Positions 9,470-13,576 of a stretch of DNA of 13,576 nt are shown here, piece by piece. The position numbers and the translations under genes are program-made. The notes beneath the pieces are model-generated. The model searched no databases. It was not told where the DNA came from and saw nothing but the letters and a program-made list of their open reading frames with translations. This DNA comes from an uncultured Collinsella sp. (lineage in GTDB: Bacteria > Actinomycetota > Coriobacteriia > Coriobacteriales > Coriobacteriaceae): the NCBI GenBank assembly GCA_900542945.1, contig UQPI01000055.1, forward strand, positions 1 to 13,576. Direction: 5' to 3'. Each line of letters opens with the position of its first letter. Within the stretch, counting starts at the first letter, position 1.

Positions 9470-10495
9470 ATGCTCGCGTTTAACAACGACTATTCCCACG
9501 GCGCCCATCCGGCGGTGCTGCAGGCGCTCGTCGACACCAATATGGAGCCGCAGCCCGGCTACGGCACCGATGCGCACACCGAGCGTGCCAAGCACCTTAT
9601 TCGCGAGGCCTGTCAGGCCCCCGATGCCGACGTGTTTTTTCTGGTGGGCGGCACGCAGGCCAACGCGACGGTGATTGACATGCTGCTTGCGCCCTACGAG
9701 GGCGTCGTTGCAGCCGAGACCGGCCACGTTGCCTGCCACGAGGCGGGTGCCATCGAGTTTGGCGGCCACAAGGTGCTTACCATTCCCGGCTACGAGGGCA
9801 AGATGCATGCCGAGGATCTCGACAGCTATATCCAGGTGTTTTACGAAAACGAGAGCTACGAGCACATGGTGTTTCCGGGCGCCGTGTACGTGAGCCTGTC
9901 GACCGAGTACGGCACGCTGTACTCAAAGGCCGAGCTGGCCGAGATTTATGCGGTGTGCCAAAAGCGTGAGATTCCGCTGTTTGTGGACGGCGCCCGCCTG
10001 GCCTATGCGCTGGCAGCCGATGAGTGCGACATTACCCTGCCCGAGCTGGCACAGCTGTGCGACGTGTTCTACATCGGCGGCACCAAGTGCGGCGCGCTTT
10101 GCGGCGAGGCCGTAGTGTTTTGCGGCATGCACGCTCCGGCGCATCCCATTCCGCGCATTAAGCAGCACGGCGCGTTGCTGGCCAAGGGCCGCCTGACGGG
10201 CGTCCAGTTTGAGGCGCTCTTTACCGACGGCCTGTATTTTGAGATTGGTCGCCAGGCGATCGAGACGGCTCAGGCGCTGCGTCGTGTGCTGCACGAGCGC
10301 GGCTACGAGTTCTTCTTGGAGACGCCCACGAACCAGCAGTTTGTGATTCTGCCCAACGAGGACATGGCCCGCATTCGCGAGCATGCCTCGATTGAGTACT
10401 GGGAAAAGTACGACGAGACCCATACGGTGGTGCGCTTTTGCACCAGCTGGGCCACGACGCAGGAGGACATCGACGCGTTGGCGGCTGTCCTGTAA
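9470..10495 (+). CDS. Threonine-aldolase-like PLP-dependent lyase
   Basis: A 341-residue fold-type I PLP enzyme of the beta-eliminating lyase/threonine aldolase family. It probably cleaves L-threonine or L-allo-threonine to glycine and acetaldehyde in the cytoplasm. Seen in the sequence: YGTD at 31-34, the GGTQAN cofactor-phosphate segment, VDGARLAYAL with Asp173 (pyridine nitrogen) and Arg176, and GGTKCGAL with the PLP-binding Lys206. Length is typical of low-specificity threonine aldolases. AAGAGAGGA at 9456-9464 stands five bases before the ATG. The gene starts 45 bases after the PAP2 stop, with a likely promoter overlapping that stop, and a strong hairpin terminator follows it. Substrate preference (L-threonine or another beta-hydroxy amino acid) cannot be read from the sequence. 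Confidence 0.9.
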   Translation: MLAFNNDYSHGAHPAVLQALVDTNMEPQPGYGTDAHTERAKHLIREACQAPDADVFFLVGGTQANATVIDMLLAPYEGVVAAETGHVACHEAGAIEFGGHKVLTIPGYEGKMHAEDLDSYIQVFYENESYEHMVFPGAVYVSLSTEYGTLYSKAELAEIYAVCQKREIPLFVDGARLAYALAADECDITLPELAQLCDVFYIGGTKCGALCGEAVVFCGMHAPAHPIPRIKQHGALLAKGRLTGVQFEALFTDGLYFEIGRQAIETAQALRRVLHERGYEFFLETPTNQQFVILPNEDMARIREHASIEYWEKYDETHTVVRFCTSWATTQEDIDALAAVL

Positions 10496-10513
10496 GTTGA
10501 CGTAATGACGAGG

Positions 10514-10557
10514 GGCCGCCCTGCGCCTGGGTTTGGCGCAGGGCGGCCTTTGCTTTT
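10514..10557 (+). terminator. Strong intrinsic terminator before the acetyltransferase gene
   Basis: A perfect 14-bp stem (GGCCGCCCTGCGCC at 10514-10527 with 10535-10548) has a seven-base loop and is followed by TTTGCTTTT. It ends the threonine-aldolase-like gene but lies only 16 bases before the next start codon. Confidence 0.9.
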
Positions 10558-10573
10558 GAGGGAGAAGGGTTGT

Positions 10574-11176
10574 ATGACCGAGATGTCCGAGCCGACGATT
10601 CGCCTGGCGACGCCCGATGATGCGCCGGCGTTGCTTGCCATCTATGAGCCATATGTACGCCAGACGGCGATTACCTGCGAATACGAGGTGCCGAGCGTTG
10701 AGGAGTTCGCCGGGCGCATCGAGCGTACGCTCAAGCGCTATCCGTATCTGGTGATGGAGCTGGACGGGCGCCCGGTAGGCTATGCTTATGTGAGTCCGCT
10801 CAACAGCCGCGAGGCGTACGACTGGTCGGTCGAGACGTCAATCTACCTGGCGCGCGACGTGCGCCACGGCGGACTGGGTCGCAGGTTGCACGACGCGCTC
10901 AAGCAGTGCTTGGTCGCGATGGGCATCACCAACATGTGCGCGCTCATCGCCGTGCCGCACGACAAGGACGACGAATACCTGACGCACAACAGTCAGGATT
11001 TCCATGCCCATATGGGATATCGCCTGGTGGGCGCCTTCGACCGTTGCGCGCAAAAGTTCGGCCGCTGGTACGACATGTGCTGGATGGAGCTGGTCCTGGC
11101 CGAGCGCGTCCCCAACCAACCCAAACCAACCTGGTTCCCCGCACTTGTTGCCCAAGGTTTCAAACCTACCATTTAG
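10574..11176 (+). CDS. GNAT N-acetyltransferase, phosphinothricin-acetyltransferase-like
   Basis: A 200-residue acetyl-CoA-dependent acetyltransferase. It resembles the Pat/MnaT branch of the GNAT family, which acetylates phosphinothricin, methionine sulfone and similar amino acids. Seen: the opening IRLATPDDAPALLAIYEPYV, the core VGYAYVSPL, the acetyl-CoA loop R-x-x-G-x-G at Arg97-Gly102, and the late FHAHMGYRLVGAF and KFGRWYDMCWMEL blocks. Similarity to Pat does not show herbicide resistance; the natural substrate is unknown. The ATG at 10574 has GGGAG/AAGGG purine runs at 10560-10569. The last about 20 residues (NQPKPTWFPALVAQGFKPTI) go beyond the usual family end and are encoded by lower-GC, repeat-like DNA. 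Expression must come through the terminator just upstream or from a promoter I cannot see. It faces the reverse-strand gntR gene across a 374-base gap. Confidence 0.87.
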   Translation: MTEMSEPTIRLATPDDAPALLAIYEPYVRQTAITCEYEVPSVEEFAGRIERTLKRYPYLVMELDGRPVGYAYVSPLNSREAYDWSVETSIYLARDVRHGGLGRRLHDALKQCLVAMGITNMCALIAVPHDKDDEYLTHNSQDFHAHMGYRLVGAFDRCAQKFGRWYDMCWMELVLAERVPNQPKPTWFPALVAQGFKPTI

Positions 11177-11193
11177 GGACAGGTTTTTGGCTG

Positions 11194-11219
11194 TCTTGCG
11201 GTATCAAATTGCCGCAAGA
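11194..11219. terminator. Hairpin after the acetyltransferase gene, possible weak terminator
   Basis: TCTTGCGGTA (11194-11203) pairs with 11210-11219 through 10 bp, including one G-U pair, around a six-base loop. The nearest T run (T6, 11238-11243) is 18 bases later, so this is not a canonical intrinsic terminator. A 4-bp stem directly before that T run may help. Confidence 0.35.
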
Positions 11220-11276
11220 AGTGCCGCGTTCGTACGCTTTTTTGACTCGAATCGTCCCGTCGAGACACCTTGCGAG

Positions 11277-11399
11277 CTAAGTGAGTAGACTTTTTGGCGC
11301 AAGGCGAGCACAAAGCGTATCTGCTTTAGTAAAACCGCAGGTCACGGAGGTGGCTGTTTTGGGTGTGCTCGGCAGGTCGCGAAAAGTCTACTCACTTAG
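11277..11399. repeat. Inverted-repeat element with perfect 18-bp ends
   Basis: CTAAGTGAGTAGACTTTT (11277-11294) is the exact reverse complement of 11382-11399. Inside, CGAGCACA (11305-11312) mirrors TGTGCTCG (11364-11371), and ATCTGC (11319-11324) can pair with GCAGGT (11337-11342), one pair being G-U. The whole 123-base unit could therefore fold into one long interrupted hairpin on either strand. There is no transposase and no clear target-site duplication at the ends (GCGAG on the left, GTTTA on the right). A MITE- or REP-like dispersed element is the most natural reading. A folded RNA or a bidirectional terminator between the convergent genes are alternatives. Confidence 0.75.
11325..11342 (+). 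repeat. First copy of an 18/19-base direct repeat
   Basis: TTTAGTAAAACCGCAGGT recurs at 11494-11512 with two substitutions and one inserted A. This copy lies inside the inverted-repeat element. Confidence 0.5.
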
Positions 11400-11493
11400 G
11401 TTTACGGTGCTGGATATTCTGGGCAGGAACAGTTGAGCTTGGGCGGCGCGTGTTACCAGGCGATGTTGGCATTTGCGCCATACCGGCTTGAGA

Positions 11494-11512
11494 TTTAATA
11501 AAAACAGCAGGT
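11494..11512 (+). repeat. Second copy of an 18/19-base direct repeat
   Basis: TTTAATAAAAACAGCAGGT matches 11325-11342 apart from two substitutions and one inserted A. It lies outside the inverted repeat, 38 bases from the gntR stop, and may mark the far border of a larger unit. Confidence 0.5.
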
Positions 11513-11550
11513 AAAACGCATATTAGTTAATTTTCGCCTCGTTTAGTGCG

Positions 11551-12273
11551 CTAGCCGATGGGCTCGGTGTATTTGGCGCGGTCGGTGCGTTGGATGCGCT
11601 TGGAGACATGGAGCGGGCGGCCGTCGGTGTCGTAGACGTAGTCGGTGATCAAGATCAGCGCCTGCCCGCGCTCGACGTTGAGCAAAAACGCCTCGTTTTG
11701 CGAGGCATAGCACACCTCAAAGGTCTTATGCCCCTGCGCCGGCGCGCGATGGAATTCTTGGCGCAGCGTCGCGTAGAGCGATCCGTTGAGGTCGCGATCG
11801 ATGAGCGACCCAAAGCTTGGCGGCAGATACGTGGTCTCCAAGCACAGCGGGGCGTCGTCCAGATAACGCAGGCGGACAAGTTTGACGAGCTTGCTGCCCG
11901 CGGCGGCGTCAAAGAACTTAGCTATGCTGCCGGCCGCCTTGGTAAAGCCCGAGTCCACCGTGCGCGTGGTGGGCTTCATGCCCTGGCCTTCGACCTGCTT
12001 GGTATAGCTCGAAAACACCAGGTTGTTCTCGTGGAGCGCGGGCGTGTCGGCCACAAAGGTGCCACGTCCGCGCTCGGTGCGCACCAGGCCCTCGTCAACT
12101 AACACCTTAAGCGCGTGGCGCACGGTGCTGCGCGACAGCCCCGATTCGTCCATGAGCTCCATCTCGGACGGCAGCTTGTCTCCGCGTGCGTAGGTGCCGG
12201 CGGCGATGCGGTCACGCAGCGTACTCGCCAGACGCTCGTATTGGGCCAAGTTCTTTTTTGACGAAGTGCTCAT
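11551..12273 (-). CDS. GntR/HutC-family transcriptional regulator
   Basis: A 240-residue repressor-type regulator. The N-terminal winged helix-turn-helix covers about residues 10-75: GDKLPSE at 31-37, the recognition helix SRSTVRHALKVLVDEGLV at 47-64 and the wing RGRGTFV at 68-74. The C-terminal UTRA effector-binding domain covers about 95-235. UTRA regulators sense small molecules, often phosphorylated sugars or amino sugars from the pathway they control. The gene diverges from the double-SIS deglycase-like gene across 205 bases with repeated TGTAT-type sites, one of them 10-28 bases before its own start, which suggests control of both directions. The start codon has only a weak Shine-Dalgarno (AGG about nine bases upstream). 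Subfamily is clear; the effector is inferred from the neighbour. Confidence 0.92.
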   Translation of the reverse strand: MSTSSKKNLAQYERLASTLRDRIAAGTYARGDKLPSEMELMDESGLSRSTVRHALKVLVDEGLVRTERGRGTFVADTPALHENNLVFSSYTKQVEGQGMKPTTRTVDSGFTKAAGSIAKFFDAAAGSKLVKLVRLRYLDDAPLCLETTYLPPSFGSLIDRDLNGSLYATLRQEFHRAPAQGHKTFEVCYASQNEAFLLNVERGQALILITDYVYDTDGRPLHVSKRIQRTDRAKYTEPIG

Positions 12274-12282
12274 GCGAACAAC

Positions 12283-12301
12283 CTGTATCTAACTTGTATG
12301 C
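12283..12301. promoter_or_regulatory. Operator-like site 1, next to the gntR start
   Basis: CTGTATCTAACTTGTATGC matches site 3 (12422-12440) at 17 of 19 bases. It contains two TGTAT units 11 bases apart, about one helical turn. It ends 10 bases upstream of the gntR start codon. Confidence 0.65.
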
Positions 12302-12316
12302 TTACTGAACCAAGCA

Positions 12317-12332
12317 TGTATCCAACATGACA
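12317..12332. promoter_or_regulatory. Operator-like site 2, degenerate copy
   Basis: TGTATCCAACATGACA matches the TGTATCTAACTTGTAT part of site 1 at 11 of 16 positions and keeps the same phase. The second TGTAT unit is lost. Confidence 0.4.
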
Positions 12333-12393
12333 ACAAAACCGCTGGTAATGGATTGTCGAAAACTTTACCAGCAAAATTTCTAAGACAAATATA

Positions 12394-12401
12394 GCATACA
12401 A
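12394..12401. promoter_or_regulatory. Inverted half-site of the operator
   Basis: GCATACAA is the exact reverse complement of the TTGTATGC that ends sites 1 and 3. It lies 31 bases before its mirror at 12433-12440, in the likely promoter area of the SIS gene. Confidence 0.4.
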
Positions 12402-12421
12402 CTAGTCGACATAACCAAAAC

Positions 12422-12440
12422 GTGTATGTAACTTGTATGC
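12422..12440. promoter_or_regulatory. Operator-like site 3, next to the SIS gene
   Basis: GTGTATGTAACTTGTATGC matches site 1 at 17 of 19 bases, with the same 11-base spacing of TGTAT units. It lies 38 bases before the SIS start, downstream of the likely promoter core, a position suited to blocking transcription. Confidence 0.65.
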
Positions 12441-12478
12441 CATCGAGAGCATCAAACGAGAAGAAAGGCTGATGCACG

Positions 12479-13471
12479 ATGACTACTCAGGAACAGGTTA
12501 AGGACGTCGTCTCCCAGGTTTTGGCTGACAAGGCAGACAAGGGCGGCATCAAGCGCGTCGTGTGGATTGGCGCCGGCGGATCCAACGGCGGCAACTATCC
12601 TGCCCAGTACTTTATGGAGCACGAGGCCACGCAGGTCGTGAGCTCCAGCTACACCAGCAACGAGTTTGTGCACGCCACCCCGGCCTACATCAACGAGAAC
12701 ACCCTGGCCGTCGTCGTGTCCATGCGCGGCACCAAGGAGACTATCGTCGCCGCCCAGGTCGCCAAGGATCACGGCGCCAGCACCATCGCCATCTATGTTG
12801 ACGAGTCCGGCCTCACCGAGGTCTGCGACTACAAGATCCAGTACGACAGCTTGGCCGTTGACGAGTCTTGCATGGGCCGCACCAACTCCGCCGTCGTGAC
12901 CATGATCGCCATGGAGCTCACGCAGCAGACCGAGGGCTATGCCGAGTACGAGACCGCTATGGCCGCGTTCGACTTGGTCGACCCCATCTATCGCAAGGCC
13001 GTCGAGTACACCCGTCCGCTCGCTGCTAAGTGGGCCGAGCAGAACGCCGACAAGCCTTGCATCAACGTCATGGCCCAGGGCCCGCTCTTTGGTGCCGCCT
13101 ACGTCTTTAGCATCTGCAACGTGCAGGAGATGCTGCAGATCGACTCCTGCACCATCAACACCTGCGACTTCTTCCACGGCCCCTTCGAGATTCTGGACAA
13201 GCGCACCTCGCTGTTCCAGCTCATCAGCGTCGGCCGCAGCCGCTGCAATGACGAGCGCGGCATCCGCTTCGTCAACCAGTACGGTGGCGAGCGCGTCTAT
13301 CAGCTCGACGCCAAGGAGCTCGGCCTCAACGACATCAAGGACAGCGTGAGCGAGTACTTCAACCACCTGATCTTTGCCCCGATTCTCAACAACGTGTACA
13401 TGCGCGCTCTCTCTGCCGTTACCCACAAGGACTACATGACGCGCCGCTACATGTGGAAGCTTGATTATTAG
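12479..13471 (+). CDS. Double-SIS-domain deglycase/isomerase, FrlB-like
   Basis: A 330-residue cytoplasmic protein with two SIS sugar-phosphate-binding domains (about 24-150 and 190-320). It resembles FrlB, which splits fructoselysine 6-phosphate into glucose 6-phosphate and lysine, and FraB for fructose-asparagine. The two residues proposed as catalytic there, Glu in the loop and His in the HGP motif, are present as Glu217 and His233 with the same 16-residue spacing. DFFHGPFEI replaces the EFRHGPLEI of FrlB, and the C-terminus ends in RRYMWKLDY, like the RRYYGGLVEY of FrlB. The N-terminal motif GAGGSNGG replaces the CGSPLNAA type. AAGAAAGG at 12461-12468 is 10 bases before the ATG; an out-of-frame ATG at 12472 is a decoy. 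Val codons are mostly GTC, suggesting good expression. Other amino-sugar or glycated-amine phosphates are possible substrates. Confidence 0.82.
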   Translation: MTTQEQVKDVVSQVLADKADKGGIKRVVWIGAGGSNGGNYPAQYFMEHEATQVVSSSYTSNEFVHATPAYINENTLAVVVSMRGTKETIVAAQVAKDHGASTIAIYVDESGLTEVCDYKIQYDSLAVDESCMGRTNSAVVTMIAMELTQQTEGYAEYETAMAAFDLVDPIYRKAVEYTRPLAAKWAEQNADKPCINVMAQGPLFGAAYVFSICNVQEMLQIDSCTINTCDFFHGPFEILDKRTSLFQLISVGRSRCNDERGIRFVNQYGGERVYQLDAKELGLNDIKDSVSEYFNHLIFAPILNNVYMRALSAVTHKDYMTRRYMWKLDY

Positions 13472-13498
13472 TTACGGCGTTTTGCCAAACGCCGTAAC
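13471..13498. repeat. Perfect 12-bp hairpin starting at the SIS stop codon
   Basis: GTTACGGCGTTT (13471-13482) pairs perfectly with 13487-13498 around a TGCC loop. Its first base is the last base of the TAG stop. No T run follows, so it is not a standard intrinsic terminator; it may protect the 3' end of the SIS message or tune expression of genes to the right. Confidence 0.6.
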
Positions 13499-13546
13499 CG
13501 GCCGACGCTGCAAACCCGCCAGAGCGGCAATCTGCCTTTCAACTTC

Positions 13547-13575
13547 GGCGGCATGACCAGAAGGTCAATGCCGCC
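13547..13575. terminator. Hairpin at the window edge, possible terminator
   Basis: GGCGGCATGACC (13547-13558) pairs with 13563-13575 around an AGAA loop with one bulged A. The last base of the window is a T, and a T run, if present, would lie outside, so termination cannot be confirmed. Confidence 0.45.
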
Positions 13576-13576
13576 T

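Larger units (their letters stand above)
11177..11550. other. Non-coding stretch between convergent genes
   Basis: It holds a small hairpin (11194-11219), a T6 run at 11238-11243 preceded by GCGT-tcgt-ACGC, the long inverted-repeat element at 11277-11399 and two copies of a related 18/19-base sequence. I see no supported gene: a 51-codon frame from the GTG at 11281 to the TGA at 11434 has no ribosome binding site. The sequence is patchier in composition than the genes around it. No clear terminator for gntR is visible on the reverse strand. Confidence 0.7.
12274..12478. promoter_or_regulatory. Divergent control region between gntR and the SIS gene
   Basis: This AT-rich region of 205 bases carries at least three copies, two good and one degenerate, of a TGTAT-based site plus one inverted half-site. 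Both promoters must lie here, but I cannot assign their -35 and -10 boxes with confidence; the AT-rich stretch 12370-12400 is the likeliest core for the SIS gene. Confidence 0.7.

Noticed and set aside
8714..9865. A 383-codon open frame on the reverse strand
   Set aside because: It overlaps the well-supported PAP2 and threonine-aldolase-like genes in antisense and has no recognisable domain.
10574..11176. Calling the acetyltransferase a phosphinothricin resistance gene
   Set aside because: The family resemblance is real, but most relatives act on other amino acids or metabolites and no residue seen here fixes the substrate.
11277..11399. Insertion sequence or CRISPR-like array
   Set aside because: There is no transposase frame, no target-site duplication and no regularly spaced repeat set; only one inverted pair is present.
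11281..11436. A 51-codon frame starting with GTG and crossing the hairpin element
   Set aside because: It has no ribosome binding site, both ends are fixed by the inverted repeat, and the translation (starting VSRLFGARRA) resembles no domain. It might be annotated as hypothetical elsewhere, but I would not call it a gene.
12452..13426. A 324-codon open frame on the reverse strand
   Set aside because: It is antisense to the SIS gene, and its Val/Asp/Gly/Leu-rich translation mirrors the GAC/GTC/GCC codons of the other strand.
8510..13515. The 13-base sequence CGACGCTGCAAAC occurring after both mfd (8510-8522) and the SIS gene (13503-13515)
   Set aside because: In a window of this size about one chance 13-base repeat is expected, and the flanks do not match.

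Overview
The window looks like a chromosomal segment of a GC-rich actinobacterium of class Coriobacteriia, most likely Collinsella or a close relative. This rests on the GC-rich, C/G-ending codon use, the strong AAAGGA/GGAGG ribosome binding sites, the gene complement and the general look of the proteins. The genus is an inference, because no rRNA or other taxonomic marker is present. There is no tRNA, rRNA, CRISPR array, transposase or phage gene.

Layout. At the left edge is a lower-GC gene for a helix-turn-helix protein of unknown role (85-654, probable TTG start). A forward block of mostly housekeeping genes follows: rmuC (700-2055), a half-size ABC exporter with fused membrane and ATPase domains (2182-3984), endonuclease III nth (4048-4713), the transcription-repair coupling factor mfd (4872-8504), a PAP2-family membrane phosphatase (8561-9424), a PLP-dependent threonine-aldolase-like lyase (9470-10495) and a GNAT acetyltransferase (10574-11176). 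RmuC, Nth and Mfd all act in DNA maintenance, but they are separated by terminators or likely promoters, so this is a loose neighbourhood rather than one operon. Intrinsic terminators lie after rmuC, just before mfd and just before the acetyltransferase gene.

After a 374-base non-coding stretch (11177-11550) comes a reverse-strand GntR/HutC-type repressor gene (11551-12273). It diverges from a double-SIS-domain gene (12479-13471) that keeps the catalytic Glu and His of FrlB/FraB-type sugar-phosphate deglycases. The 205-base divergent region between them is AT-rich and carries repeated TGTAT-based sites, two of them nearly identical 19-mers next to each gene. Together these look like a self-regulated catabolic locus, probably for a glycated amine (Amadori product) or related amino sugar; the transporter and kinase genes would lie beyond the right edge.

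The least explained sequence is 11277-11399 in the non-coding stretch. A perfect 18-bp inverted repeat encloses 87 bases with a further 8-bp internal inverted repeat, giving a long hairpin that resembles a miniature mobile or dispersed repeat element. An 18/19-base sequence inside it recurs about 170 bases downstream. Other points of interest are a possible leader peptide plus terminator before mfd, a terminator 16 bases before the acetyltransferase start, and the GntR operator array. I found no clear-cut new multi-gene system; the hairpin element and the operator-controlled FrlB-like locus are the best leads.
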